A stretch of DNA of 64,000 bases from Jaenimonas drosophilae. Lineage: Eukaryota > Euglenozoa > Kinetoplastea > Trypanosomatida > Trypanosomatidae. The position numbers were made by a program, and so were the translations under genes. Location: assembly GCA_030849065.1 (NCBI GenBank), contig JASAON010001658.1, forward strand, positions 186,001-250,000, written 5' to 3'. The notes beneath the pieces are model-generated. The model ran no database searches. It saw only the letters and a list, made by a program, of their open reading frames with translations, and was not told the origin of the DNA. Of this stretch, positions 1 through 11,310 are shown one piece after another; within the stretch, counting starts at the first letter, position 1, and each line of letters begins with the position of its first letter.

Positions 1-843
1 GATCGAAGTGTGAGGTCCATCTCCACACTATTCTCCATCCCTTTGCAGGTCGTCGTACTCTAATGACTACAGAGAGGGGAAGCGTCCGACCTCTCAACGG
101 TGCTAAACAATTGAGTTACATGAAAAGGGAGAAAATAAAAGACTTAACCGTAATGATTCTGTGACCCCATAACATGCACGTCCACACACATTCATGTACC
201 GCCACTATGTAGTGCATAGAATTGCTGCCAACAACTCACACATGTCCCACCGAACTTGGCGGGGTCTTTTAAAAGGCAACACGTTGCTCCAAGGTCTTAC
301 TTTTGATCAGCAAAGATCAAGAACAAATAGTTGCCCCATTGCCAGGTTTAGTTGTGGAGTGGCTCACTGAAGTGCGAAGATGTTGAATAGAATGTTGTGT
401 GGAGGCCGAACGTACGGACGGTGGCTACTACAGATTCTCACACCGTCTGGAGGAAGGACAACATACAACTGAAAACAACGAAAAAAAAAACGCGGGAGCC
501 GCGTGGGGTTGCGCATAGCTCAGCCCACTCCATCGCATCCTCGACATCCACAGCTAGTAGTGGTGTGATGAATTGGAGGCAAAGGGGCAGGAAGAGAGAT
601 CCTACGTCAGCGTTGAGAATACTCATCCCCCAGCTAAGGGTAGGGTTCCCACTCTGTTGTTGTGTTTTTTGATGGATTAATGTCGCCCCTATTTACTCCG
701 TGGAAAAAAAAACTCAACGCACAACATGTGTTGCAGAACCAATCGGGGGCCTCCTCTCGCGTTCTCTCTCACTCTCGTCAATTTACGTCATCCCCCGTGT
801 GCGTGCGTCTATTGCTTGGTGCGAAACCCACACAACCAAATCC
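1..843. other. Intergenic region at left edge
   Basis: No convincing gene is seen. Open frames here are short, low in complexity and have no recognisable motif. On the transcribed minus strand this is the 3' flank of the cytochrome b5 reductase gene and probably the upstream region of the next gene beyond the window. Confidence 0.5.
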
Positions 844-1758
844 TTAGAAGGCAAAGGTCTCCGCCTCGGAGAAGCCGAGCTTCTCAAGATTGGGCTTGAC
901 GGCAAAGGTGAGCATCGGTGGCGGGCCGCACATGAGGGCCATCACATTGTGGATGCCCTCGGGTAGCTCATCCTTGACGAGGAGGTGCTTGCGGAGCATC
1001 TCTTCATCCACGTGGCCCGTCGAGTACTTCCACGTCTTGCTCACATCGCGGTCAACAGTGTACCACACATGCATCTGCTTGGGGTGCTTCTCCACCAACT
1101 CATCCAATTCCTTGCGCAGAAGAATATCATTCTCCGTTTGGTTGGCGTAGACGAGATAAATCTTGGTGTTGTCGTTCGGGGTGCGGAAGATGGCGCGGAT
1201 GACCTGGAGCAGCGGGGTGATGCCCGTGCCGCCGCCAATCATGGCGAAGGCGTCCACCTGAGATTGATTCCACACACCCCTGTTGGATTTGATCTGAAAT
1301 CGGCCCTCTCCGAGGTACTGGAAGCGGCCCTGTGGACCGCGCATCTCCATCTCATCGCCAATCTGAAGTTGGTGCATGTGCTGCGACAGACGTCCACCAT
1401 GGGGGAAGCGTGGGTTGACGTTGGCGAAGTACACCTTGATCATGAAGTCCACGTAGCCACGATCCTCATCACTGCTGATGGGGGTGTAGCTGTGCTGAAC
1501 CATGCTGGGCTTGGCGGTCTCTGGGTCAGGGCACATGGCACGGAGTACAATGTGCTGGCCAATCGGGAGGCCCAGCTTTTGGTTGTTGTGGAGCAGACCA
1601 AATCGGAAGATGAAGGTGTCGTGGCTCACCTCGGTACGCTTGATGAGGGCATACTTTTGGAACTTTTCAGGGTTCAGCGCCACACGTTCAGGGCGAGAGA
1701 TGAGCACGTAAAACAATGCCAGGGAGATGCAGAAGGTGGCAACAATAAGACCGAACAT
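844..1758 (-). CDS. NADH-cytochrome b5 reductase-like flavoprotein
   Basis: Predicted FAD- and NAD(P)H-binding reductase of 304 residues that would pass electrons from NADH to cytochrome b5 or a similar acceptor. A hydrophobic N-terminal segment (about residues 2-20) suggests a membrane anchor, in the ER or mitochondrial outer membrane. The FAD-binding region has HSYT at 89-92, where the family usually has R-x-Y-T/S. A glycine-rich nicotinamide motif GGGTGITP is at 175-182, CGPPPM at 277-282, and the chain ends in Phe as in this family. I chose the ATG at 1758 because the longer frame to 1782 begins with TTG. Domain order and length match CYB5R proteins. The Arg-to-His change in the FAD motif is the only oddity; it may be lineage-typical rather than damaging. 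Confidence 0.9.
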   Translation of the reverse strand: MFGLIVATFCISLALFYVLISRPERVALNPEKFQKYALIKRTEVSHDTFIFRFGLLHNNQKLGLPIGQHIVLRAMCPDPETAKPSMVQHSYTPISSDEDRGYVDFMIKVYFANVNPRFPHGGRLSQHMHQLQIGDEMEMRGPQGRFQYLGEGRFQIKSNRGVWNQSQVDAFAMIGGGTGITPLLQVIRAIFRTPNDNTKIYLVYANQTENDILLRKELDELVEKHPKQMHVWYTVDRDVSKTWKYSTGHVDEEMLRKHLLVKDELPEGIHNVMALMCGPPPMLTFAVKPNLEKLGFSEAETFAF

Positions 1759-3614
1759 CTTCGTTGTTGTGTCTTGGTGCAATCAGTGAGTTCAAGTTGG
1801 AAGGTGCGTGGACAAGGATGTGGGAGGATGCCTACTCACCAGTGGAGAAGTTGGCTTTGTGAGGGTAGAGCAGATGTGAGCTGTGGACGATATTTATCTG
1901 CATAGGAAGCGAACAAATGATGAATTGGTCGAGCGCATGTGCGGAGATAGATTGAGAAGATTGAGGGGGAGGTGAAAGTTGTTGCAGATTGAGATGGAGG
2001 AGGCTCACATGTTCGGCTTAGGTAGCAGGAATGGTTTATAGTGTGTAGAGGGCGTTAAGGTAGGGGTCGTTGATCGAGGAGGTACATCATCATGTTCTCG
2101 ACAGTAGCAGGGGGGGAGTTCAGAGAGAATTTTGACCGGAGTCACAATCGCTCCGCAGACAACACGTAGCGCCGAGATAAGATACAGTGAGAGGGGAGGG
2201 GTGGTAGGAGAGGTGATGGCAAGGGTGGGCGGGAAGGTGGCGTGGTGGGATGGAACGAACTCACTACGGGTATCTCCTATGTGAGGAGTACTACATCATC
2301 AGACCTCACGGTTGCACGTGTATGGTGCAAACCTAGTGAGCAACCATTCCACTCAGCCACTCCCAGCAGGCCATTCACTGAGATATACTCTCCACCATCT
2401 CGGCGGTTGGTTGCCTACATTCACACTGAAGAGCGAAGCACAAAAAAAAGCCGTTGGAGACGGCTCAACAGGAGGTTGAGAGGGGCGGAGGGAGGGAGGA
2501 CGAAGAAGAGAACAAAAGAAGTGGAAACGGCAGCACAAAACACGAAAACGGCAACACAAATAGAAGAAAAGGTTTTAGCGCGAAGAAAAAAAGAAGCGGC
2601 AAATTAAACAAACTGCGGATTGCCCATTGGAACCATTGGAAGGGGCATGAGATGAATGATTCCACCACAGCACTCACAAAGCCAGCCCCTCAGAAGGAGG
2701 GAAAGGGAACACAGCATCAACATAGGAACAAAAACAAGAAAAAAAAGCGTTCGTTGTACGAAGAGGCATGGAGAAGGTTGCTCTCTCCGTAGAGTCGCTG
2801 CTGTTCCGTCGGCATCGTCTTGTTTACGCAGCAAGGAGGCGCACCACACATTGCGTTTTCGAGAAAAATAATAACCGACGGACAAACACAAAAACAGATC
2901 GTAGATCTTAGAGAGGGTGATGCCCAGTGAAGGGTACAGCGACTTGTCAACGCCAATCATCAAGGAGAAAGGAAGAATACGGCCGAAGGTGTTGCACCAA
3001 CATGTGAAGACGAAGAGTAGCCATGGGCACCCTCCACTACATCTCCACCTGGCGACATCCTCGTACTACACAAAGAGGGGAGTGAAGGGGCAATGCATCA
3101 CCCCATCGCGCTTTACACCCACTCCGCACCTCATAGCACTACAAAATGCGGCTAGGGAGAAAGTGAAGAGAGGCACTCTCGAAGCCGCCCTGTGACCCCT
3201 CTGCGTGCCCCCCACACAGCTGCCGAACCAAATCAACAACTGATGCATCGCGGGGAAGCGCCGAGAGAGAGAGCGTGAGGTGGGATGAGCTTCTATCACT
3301 CCAGTCAGAAAAAACAACGATGGCCTTTATTATGTTCCTTATGTTTACGTACACATCTGCGAAACAAAAAAGTCTGTCGTGATGAGGTGATGAATGGCCA
3401 CACCGGTCAACGCAGCTTCAACAAACACACCGAACAGAAGCCACATGTATACACACGCACACACAAACCAAATTGAAGGCACAAAAGAGGAAAGAAAGAA
3501 AAACAAAAGAAAAGAGGAAGCAAAAACAGTGGAATGGAAACGGTTGGAGTACTGCTCTATTCCTTCTGCCACCACTGTAGCACCAGCTCACGGTGCACAC
3601 AAACTCTGCTTCAA
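1759..3614. other. Long intergenic region between b5 reductase and HECT-like gene
   Basis: About 1.86 kb without a supportable gene. Short open frames occur on both strands but are low-complexity and unlike known proteins. On the minus strand it should hold the 3' UTR and polyadenylation site of the giant HECT-like gene and the splice acceptor of the b5 reductase gene. Purine-rich plus-strand tracts near 2440-2590 and 3480-3540 read as pyrimidine tracts in the transcript. Confidence 0.5.
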
Positions 3615-6600
3615 CTACTTGGATTTGGTTGAATGGACGAGGCTCGGAAGCTTCGCCACCTTTGGGCTACGAATCGGGCTGCTATCCGCGAGCTTGCCAG
3701 GTCGTGGCCGCTGCAGCAGACTATCCTTGCGCTTGAAGAGGCCGGCGCTACTGGAGAGGTTGGAGCTGAGGTGGGGCAGTGAACCATGTAAGCCCTCACT
3801 CGTCACCACAGAGAGGAGCTCATCTGGGCATTTGACGGGGACGACGCGGTACAGTCGTGATCGTCGTCGGGTGGCGCTACCACGATGTGTACTGTTGGAG
3901 CGCTCCAGTGGATTGCCAGATGGGGAGGTGGAGAGGGGAGCAAGCCGGCCATTCTCCGTGTGGCTTCGTTGGCTGGACCCCTCGGACGGTTTGCTGGAGC
4001 CGTCCTCGGTCAAGTCGGGCGAGGCGTTGTGGCTCTCACGAGAGCGTACGACGGATTCGCAGGTTGTCACAGGAGCGAGGGGATGATGGGGAGGTGAAAA
4101 GTGCAGGTTGGCGGTGGTGGTGTTCTCGCCACTGGTGTTGTCGCGGGTGATAGAGCTGGATGGGGTGACGGAGATCGTCTGTGGCGAGCCAGATTGGGCA
4201 TTGGGGGAGGTGTTGCTCGTCGTGATGCTGGCGTTGCTGTTGGGGAAACGGAAGGAGTTGGCGGTGTGAATAGAAGGCAAGCGCTCCGTTGGGCTACATG
4301 GTCCATGTGGGGTCAGGGAATCCAAGATGGCACTGGTATCCAGACAGGGCGGTGTCGTACACAGGTTGTTCGGGGTTTGAAATGAGCCTTCATTAAAGGC
4401 TGCCGTTGCCAAGGCATGCACCGGGGCCAAACAGCTGGCCTCTGTCTCGGAGGTTTGTCGGCGGCGGTGCTTCGGATAGCTTTGGGCCTCAGAAGGCTCC
4501 ACAGGGGATACGCCGTAGCCCTCCGGACCTTGAGAGGAGGAGGAGTTATCGTCATCTTCTGGTAGTATGAAAACGGGGGCAGAAAAGGTGGCCGTGGCTG
4601 TTGGACGGCGTTCGTTCACTAGTAGGGGTTTTGGCGCGTCGTTCACAACCACGGAGGCGTTGCGCGTCTGGTTGGACGAAGCCCGCGGAGGGGAGGAGCA
4701 TGTGGAGCTGTCCTTGTGGCCATCCACCACGTCAGTGGCGATTGTGAGGTTGCCAATACTCTCCGCCAGCGACTCCACGTCGCTGCCTTGTTGCTGCGTC
4801 TGGAAGAGCACTGTTTGCAGGCCCACGCGGAGGTGTTCCCGATAGCGCTGGCCAATGTCAGCCCTGCCTTCATCACTCAGGTCCAGCCACGCGCAGCCAA
4901 TATCCTCCTCCGTCCACGTCTTGAGCACCTTCCACGACCGCTCTGGATGCTCACGTCGGTATTGCGACTTGGTGCCCAGGAGCAGATAGTCCAAGTAGTT
5001 GGGGATCTGGAGGTTGTTATTCTTCGCCTCTGCAGTGGGCCGCAGCTCGAGAGCCGCATCACAAGCCTCGGGGCTTTGATCGTAGGAGGAGTGAAAGGTG
5101 AGCTGCAGGATCTCCGTCTTGGGCCGAAGGGGAAGGAGAAATTGGCCCGTAATGAAGCGCAACAGCATGCGTTTTTGGGCAGGGGTGAAGTCATCCTCAA
5201 GACACATCCATGTGAGGCGGTAGATGGCGTCATGGTAGGGACGTGTGGTGGCGTGCCAGTCATAGTAAAGCAGAAAGTTCTGCTTGAACGAAAAATCCTG
5301 AAGTGGATCGTCTAGTCTGCCACACAGAATATTTCGAAGGGTGCGCGCGCAGCAGTTTGTGAAGAGCGGACTCGTAGAGAGGCTCGTCGAACGTAGTCCA
5401 CGAAGGACTTCAGCCCAAAACTTTTGTGCCTGAGCCTTGTTTCTGCCAACATTCCAGAGCAGTCCTTCAGTTAGGTGTGTGGCAACATACTCAAGCGCGC
5501 CATCAGCTTGTAACGGGGCCATGTCCACCCCGAGAGACTCTAGCACCTCCTCAGCCGGTCGTTGGCGAAGTAGCTGCAGCACCTGAGCCGTTTGTGCTGG
5601 CGCGAGGAGTGAAAAATCTGCCGGAGAGAGCTCCATTTCCTCCACGGGCTCTTCAAACTTGATGCCTCGTGAGAGAATGCGGAAGGCAAGCGGGGCGAGC
5701 GGGGTCTGAAACACAACCCCATTAGCAATGGAGCTGCCCAACAAGAAGCCAATCGTAAAAGGAATGGTGCTGTTGTGGTGGGCAGAGGAGCTACTACGGT
5801 CCCAGGAGCCTTCCTCGGAGTGTTGCTCCTCCTCGACAGCGGGGCTGGGGCTGGGGCTGGGGTGGCCACCATGTTCCACATAGCCCGATGGGTTCTCCAC
5901 CATTGAGAAGTCGGTGTTGGTCCAGGCAAATGTGCTTCCTTCGCCCATGAGCATAGAGAAGGGAGGGTTGGCACGTGGGTGTCGCAGCAGGGCCTGTGTC
6001 TCGTGCTTCGTCACGGACCACTCCGGAGCATCCACAATGACAAAGTGCTGTTGTGCATCAGCAGCGGCCACAATGGCAACCACCTCGTAGCGGTAGATGG
6101 GCTCTTCACCCACGGTGGAGGCAGTCACCACAGAGGCTGTGGTGCTGCGTGTATCACCGCTTCCTCCACATGCCCTATCCGACGCCACAACTTGACTACG
6201 TCGGAATGGGCTGTGTGTTGTCTTCTCGGATGGGCTGTGTGCCTGGTGACGCCGACTGACGCTCAACGACCGCCCACTTGCTGCCTGGCGGCTTCGCTGG
6301 TGGTAGTTCTGCACCGCCGCGTCCATAGCGGAGGGGAGGATGCTCAACAAGCCGCTGCGGGCTTGCACAGAAGGACTGCTCTTCGCGTGGTGATCGGCAT
6401 TCAGCATGCCCTGCATGGATTCGGTGTGGGTTTCGCTCCAGGAGCCGTTCGTATCAAAGGTGAGTTCATCACCCACGTGGAGGACGCGGTGCTCAGTACC
6501 CTCATCGGGATGAGTATGGTGTCGCTTGCGCCAAGAGAGAACCATCACCGCCCGACCAGAATAGTTGGCCACAAGGTTCTTCTTGGCACTCCCATCCGCC

Positions 6601-9485
6601 AGCTTACTTGGGTGCACAGTGCTGATATCTCCACGAAGCAGTGCAAAGTGAACGTCCTTGGTGATGTCCACGGTTGGCAGGAAGTGAGATGTACAGCAGG
6701 CGGCACAGAGCTCAAAGAGCTCCTTTCGTGCACCACGACCATCGCCAATGTTAGCCACCCCACGCGCGGAGGTGAAGGTGGGACAGAGCAGCACGCTCGT
6801 TGTCTCAGAGATATTGAGCTGAGCTATGGGAAGGTTGGAGTTGCTGGTGCAGACGGAGTCACGTGGGCTGACACTAAACATGCTAAATCGCTTATCCATA
6901 GTGACTCCACCAATGGAGTCATCGGGAGACTTCATGCGTTCCACCACAGCTGCCGCAATCTCGGCCGCCCTCATCCGCTGCAGTTCCTGGCTAATGAGGG
7001 CGGAGGCGGATGAGAGCGCCCTCTCACGAAGCACAGGGCCGATCCGCATAGCTCGCTCCTTGGCAATGAGAGCATGGACGTGGAGCAGCGTCCCCTTTGC
7101 CTCGTCATCGACGGCGTAGAGCGGGAAAATCTTAATCCAGTCAATCATATCCTTTGGGCAAGCCTTACCATGGGGAAGGACACCGGTGTACTGAAACACA
7201 ACTTTCCACGCCGCTGCACACACCTTTGCATTCTCCATCGTGCGCATCTCCTCTGACCCGGTCTTACCATCAAGTCCCATCATCCGGCCCAGCAGCATAA
7301 AGCGACTCAGTGCATTGACGTGGAGCGCCGCGGAGAGTCCAACATCATCGGGGAGGTCGTCCATCTCCGTGATGGGGAGTAGCTTGGAGTTGGAAGCTGT
7401 TCGCGAGTGGAGTCCTGTCACGCCGGCCTCTCCCTTGGCATGCAGCGCGCTCACATGGGCAGATGTACTGGTGCGGTCATCTGCACTAATACTGTTCACC
7501 CCTCCAGCAAACAAGAAGATGAGCTTCATGAGCATCGACACCCCAACTCCCAAAGTGGATGGTTGGTCGGTGTCGTCACAGAGGAGTGAGCTCAGGACAA
7601 AGACATTGGGGAAGCGACGTCGAATTTGGTCGTACTTACTATGTGAGAGCTCATTGAACTGCCTGCAACATACGAAGGCGAACTGCTCCATGCCATCCAC
7701 CTGAAGTGGTGTGCCATCCTCCTCCACCCGGATATCAATCTTGGTGTTCCCTGCAGCCCGACACTTGCGGATCCACGCCGCACAACCGAGCACGACCGCC
7801 AGCGAGAAGGCGGAGATGATGTTGGAGGCGAAGTTGGAAAGCATGGCGATGGAGAGGAGGATCTCCTCGGGTGAGCTAAATCGTCTTCCCTCGTTGTCGC
7901 AGTCCGCTGCCTCACCATTGAGCAGCTGAAGTCGGTCCTCCAATGACACGAAGAACTCACGTCGTCGGCTGCTGTGCACGCCACAGGTTACGAGGGGTGA
8001 GAGCAGAGGCACCGTTGGGCAGAGGTAGTTGTGACCCAAGATGGCGTTGATGTCGGGAGGAAGGCATCGAACAAAGCGTCCAAAGTAGTCAGCAGAGACG
8101 TGCATGGTTTGCTTGGTGAGTGTGGTGATGCTACTTCCTTCATGGAGAGCCCAGCGGCTGGATTCCTGGGCATGTGCGGTGGAGTGGTAGAGAGAGAACT
8201 CCAGGACCGCAGAGGGCCGCATCACTTTCAGCTTTTGCTGGATGTCGGGCATGCGCTTACGCGTCATCTTGAAGAAGACATCGAGCGCTTCATCCTTTTC
8301 TGTGATGGTGATGAGATCATCCACACTCAATCGCTGGTGTGGGACGAAGGACGAGTTGTCCAAGGCCTCTCCACCCATGCATTGGGATGGGGACTTGGTC
8401 AAGACGTTGTCCCCGGCAACGGAGTACATTTCACCTCCACCACGGTGAAACCAATGGCCAATGGAGAACTTCATGAGCTGGTGGCGGAGGGCAACCCAGT
8501 CGGTGGTGGGCAACTCCTCCCTCGGGTGGGTGCCCATGGGGTTAGAGCAGAAGCTCTCGCCCTCCACGGCACTTGTGGAGTTACCCTTCGGGGTCGGCGC
8601 ATCGCCTGAGTTCAGAGAGAGTTCACCCATGGGAGGTTGTGTAGCCACAGTGGCTTCGTTCTCTTCGTCACACAGCATCTCACCCGACAACTTCTTTAGG
8701 ACCAAGGCCAGCTTGGCGTAGTCCTCAAAGGATACAAAGCCCGACGCAATACACTCCAGCTCCCCCTTGGGCACGACGAAGACGGATTCCACGCGGGCTG
8801 CAACAGTGTCCGTCTCCGTCTTCTCTCGGTCCATGCTCTCCAGGCTGGCAAGAAAGGAGGAGTGAAGGAAGGGGTCGCTGTCTGTGGGGCTGTTGCTGAG
8901 GCTGGAACAGTCCAGCTTGGGAAGTCGGTCGTTGCTCGATGGGGGCGAAGGGAAGGTCTCTTGATGATGATGATGAAGTGCAGATTGAGGGGCGGCGGTG
9001 GACTTCACTGGAGATCGCGTGTTCGTACTGGCTATGTGGCTACGGGGTCTGTTGCCACGTGAGGCCTGGCTATGAAGTCCGCGTCGACGGTCGTCGGTGG
9101 TGATGGATGGGCTAGAAGGAGTCTCATCCTCACCATCCTCCAACGAGCCCGACCGGCGCCGCTTGGGCGATGGAGGGCGTGGAATGTGGTGATTGTGTGG
9201 CCGCCTATGCTGATTACCCACCATGTGGCCGTTGTGGATCAGGGGACTTCCATCCACCGAACGTGAGGTACGTAGGTTATTACTGCTCATACTCCCTGTT
9301 AGCCCATCTTGTGAATAGGTCTTCGATTTGAGGGGCTTGGGTCCATGTGGGGGAGATGGCACAAACTCTGACACTTCTTTGTAGGCCTCCACATCGCTGT
9401 TACCGCTCAATGTTCGGCCGACCATCTGGTTTGCACTGGAGGGGTGCGGGCGGCCCTGAACGGCATTCACGGCATTTTGGCCCAT
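3615..9485 (-). CDS. Giant HECT-domain-like protein lacking the catalytic cysteine
   Basis: A 1956-residue protein with low-complexity Ser/Pro/His-rich ends and a HECT-type ubiquitin-ligase fold in its C-terminal third. An N-lobe motif (FTIGFLLGSSIANG, near residue 1240) matches the HECT F-IGRLLG-A---G segment. It is followed by LRNILCGRLDD, resembling EL--LI-G, and by LLRFITGQFLLP near 1440, resembling LL-FVTG----P. The active-site block aligns without gaps to the family PTA-x-T-C-F-N-x-L-x-L-P-x-Y, but reads PTAEAKNNNLQIPNY, so Lys1488 (codon 5022-5024) stands where the thioester cysteine should be. A Ser/Thr/Pro-rich tail of about 440 residues follows, whereas active HECT ligases normally end just after the domain. 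The protein is probably a catalytically dead ubiquitin-binding or scaffold relative. I took the ATG at 9485 because the longer frame to 9629 starts with TTG. The N-terminal two thirds match nothing I recognise. Confidence 0.75.
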   Translation of the reverse strand: MGQNAVNAVQGRPHPSSANQMVGRTLSGNSDVEAYKEVSEFVPSPPHGPKPLKSKTYSQDGLTGSMSSNNLRTSRSVDGSPLIHNGHMVGNQHRRPHNHHIPRPPSPKRRRSGSLEDGEDETPSSPSITTDDRRRGLHSQASRGNRPRSHIASTNTRSPVKSTAAPQSALHHHHQETFPSPPSSNDRLPKLDCSSLSNSPTDSDPFLHSSFLASLESMDREKTETDTVAARVESVFVVPKGELECIASGFVSFEDYAKLALVLKKLSGEMLCDEENEATVATQPPMGELSLNSGDAPTPKGNSTSAVEGESFCSNPMGTHPREELPTTDWVALRHQLMKFSIGHWFHRGGGEMYSVAGDNVLTKSPSQCMGGEALDNSSFVPHQRLSVDDLITITEKDEALDVFFKMTRKRMPDIQQKLKVMRPSAVLEFSLYHSTAHAQESSRWALHEGSSITTLTKQTMHVSADYFGRFVRCLPPDINAILGHNYLCPTVPLLSPLVTCGVHSSRRREFFVSLEDRLQLLNGEAADCDNEGRRFSSPEEILLSIAMLSNFASNIISAFSLAVVLGCAAWIRKCRAAGNTKIDIRVEEDGTPLQVDGMEQFAFVCCRQFNELSHSKYDQIRRRFPNVFVLSSLLCDDTDQPSTLGVGVSMLMKLIFLFAGGVNSISADDRTSTSAHVSALHAKGEAGVTGLHSRTASNSKLLPITEMDDLPDDVGLSAALHVNALSRFMLLGRMMGLDGKTGSEEMRTMENAKVCAAAWKVVFQYTGVLPHGKACPKDMIDWIKIFPLYAVDDEAKGTLLHVHALIAKERAMRIGPVLRERALSSASALISQELQRMRAAEIAAAVVERMKSPDDSIGGVTMDKRFSMFSVSPRDSVCTSNSNLPIAQLNISETTSVLLCPTFTSARGVANIGDGRGARKELFELCAACCTSHFLPTVDITKDVHFALLRGDISTVHPSKLADGSAKKNLVANYSGRAVMVLSWRKRHHTHPDEGTEHRVLHVGDELTFDTNGSWSETHTESMQGMLNADHHAKSSPSVQARSGLLSILPSAMDAAVQNYHQRSRQAASGRSLSVSRRHQAHSPSEKTTHSPFRRSQVVASDRACGGSGDTRSTTASVVTASTVGEEPIYRYEVVAIVAAADAQQHFVIVDAPEWSVTKHETQALLRHPRANPPFSMLMGEGSTFAWTNTDFSMVENPSGYVEHGGHPSPSPSPAVEEEQHSEEGSWDRSSSSAHHNSTIPFTIGFLLGSSIANGVVFQTPLAPLAFRILSRGIKFEEPVEEMELSPADFSLLAPAQTAQVLQLLRQRPAEEVLESLGVDMAPLQADGALEYVATHLTEGLLWNVGRNKAQAQKFWAEVLRGLRSTSLSTSPLFTNCCARTLRNILCGRLDDPLQDFSFKQNFLLYYDWHATTRPYHDAIYRLTWMCLEDDFTPAQKRMLLRFITGQFLLPLRPKTEILQLTFHSSYDQSPEACDAALELRPTAEAKNNNLQIPNYLDYLLLGTKSQYRREHPERSWKVLKTWTEEDIGCAWLDLSDEGRADIGQRYREHLRVGLQTVLFQTQQQGSDVESLAESIGNLTIATDVVDGHKDSSTCSSPPRASSNQTRNASVVVNDAPKPLLVNERRPTATATFSAPVFILPEDDDNSSSSQGPEGYGVSPVEPSEAQSYPKHRRRQTSETEASCLAPVHALATAAFNEGSFQTPNNLCTTPPCLDTSAILDSLTPHGPCSPTERLPSIHTANSFRFPNSNASITTSNTSPNAQSGSPQTISVTPSSSITRDNTSGENTTTANLHFSPPHHPLAPVTTCESVVRSRESHNASPDLTEDGSSKPSEGSSQRSHTENGRLAPLSTSPSGNPLERSNSTHRGSATRRRSRLYRVVPVKCPDELLSVVTSEGLHGSLPHLSSNLSSSAGLFKRKDSLLQRPRPGKLADSSPIRSPKVAKLPSLVHSTKSK

Positions 9486-11310
9486 AACAATGGGGCTGGG
9501 CCGGTCTCGTGGATGTACCGCTGAAGGCAGTCGTGGAGGGCGTGTATGCGCACCGATACGCTCGTGGGGGTTGCTCGAAACAGAAAGATACAGTGAAAAA
9601 TTGACGCAACAGAAATCGAAAAATCTCAACGCTGCAGAACCCCCAACGCTGTCTTCTTGGTTGGTTGTGTTCGTGCAGAGATGGATTCACGAGCGTATTG
9701 GTTGTGTTGCACTCACGTACCACCGCGATACTCTAGAGAGGTCGATGCGCTACCGTTAGTGATGGTAGAAATAGACGTTTTCGGGTTAGAAAATGATCAA
9801 ATTCAATCGAAAAGAAAAGAGAACACAAATACACGTGCGCGGATTTATAGTGTCAAGATAGAGTTGTGTAAACAAGATGTATCAGCTAACAAGTGAAAAG
9901 GGGAAGAACGACAACAGTGGAGAAATGAAGATTGAGTGTGGAAGGTCCGTAGCCTTTGATGGGGCCCTTACCGCGGTGGACAAGCGGGATGTCGGGATGC
10001 TCACCACACCACACCTATACGGACACACGGGACAGCGTCGGAATCAAAGTCCAAGACAACAGGATCACAAGGAGGGGGAGCAAGAACAGAAAAGAAGAAA
10101 GAACGTGTGTGTGTGCTGATCCGGAGGAGGTAACAAGCAAAGCAAGAAGAAACAACGAAATAAATCAGAAAAACAAAGTTTCAGAGAGCGGTAGTTAGTA
10201 AAGAACAGTAACGAATGAAGCTATATATAAGCTGTTGAATGAAACGGGAACGTGTCGTGGGGGTCGTGCAACACGGCCAACGTAACGACGAGCAAACAAA
10301 GAACTGAGGGGAAAAATGAAAAAGAAGATATAGTTTTGATGTATGGCCACCTAGAAACAGGGGAGAGAGTTGGTGCGGAAGAAGCCCCGGCCTTCACACA
10401 AACGTGTGTCAATCCTCTGAGGTGAGTGAGTGATATCTAAATTGATTCCTAGATGTTGCAGCTACTGATGATTATTCAAGCAAGCTACGAGAGTTGCGTT
10501 GGCAACGATGAGACTACTTCGAACACGAGATGGTGCGTCTGTGCTGCTATATGCCGAAGTGAGTCTGAGGAGTCCTCTGTTCTGTGGTGTTGTTCTTTGG
10601 TCGAGGAAACACGAATGGTGCCACTTTCCCGCCGCGGCACTTGGACGAATGAATACAACAAGGAAATTGAAAAATGCGGTTGTTGCGGAGACCCAATTGT
10701 AATAAAACAAAGAGAAGGTCAAGAGTTGTGGAGTGGATTCAATCGCACAATCTGCTACCAAGCTGTGCCTACTGTACCAACCTTGATAGGATGTTCTGTT
10801 GGGAGAAATGCCGACCTATCAACACGTGAGGAGAAGGACGAAGTGGCAGCTCACCTATACCCCCCTATGCGGGTTGACGTGAGATTGCGGTACTGTTTTT
10901 TTTTTCGTCGTGAAAGTAAAACAATCAATGTATAAGGAATGCGCCGGCGGTGAGTTCCTTCTTTTATTTCCTCCGTATGCAAATACGGCTAAGCTATATG
11001 AATATGAATATGTGAATGACGAGAGGAAGGAGAGAGAAGATGACTACGAAACAACTAGAAAAGAGCACTCCAATCGAACTTCATCCAAAACAGATGAGGG
11101 GGGAGGTGGTGAATTCCAGTCAACCAACCAGCGTTGATTCGTCCGTACATGCGCAATAGTTATGGTCCTCTCTCGCTCAGAGACGGCACCACCTGCTCGA
11201 AGCCACGCGGCGCGAAGGAATAGCCATCTCGACGTACGAAGGAGCCCTGCCACCTATGCATCCTGCGTCCAAAAGCATTCCCGCAGCCTCCTCCACATAC
11301 GCATGTCCTC
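9486..11310. other. Long intergenic region
   Basis: About 1.8 kb between the giant HECT-like gene and Rpt2. No gene is supported. A 160-codon plus-strand frame at 10453-10935 has no recognisable features and starts with a leucine-rich, low-complexity stretch. The region should contain the Rpt2 3' UTR and the splice acceptor of the HECT-like gene. Purine-rich plus-strand stretches at 10070-10180 would be pyrimidine tracts in the RNA. Confidence 0.5.

Noticed and set aside
985..1905. Long plus-strand frame of 306 codons opposite the b5 reductase
   Set aside because: It is an antisense shadow of the b5 reductase gene, with Val/Leu/His-rich composition typical of reversed codons.
10453..10935. 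Plus-strand frame of 160 codons
   Set aside because: No motif, Cys/Ser-rich composition, opposite to the transcription unit, and no supporting signal.
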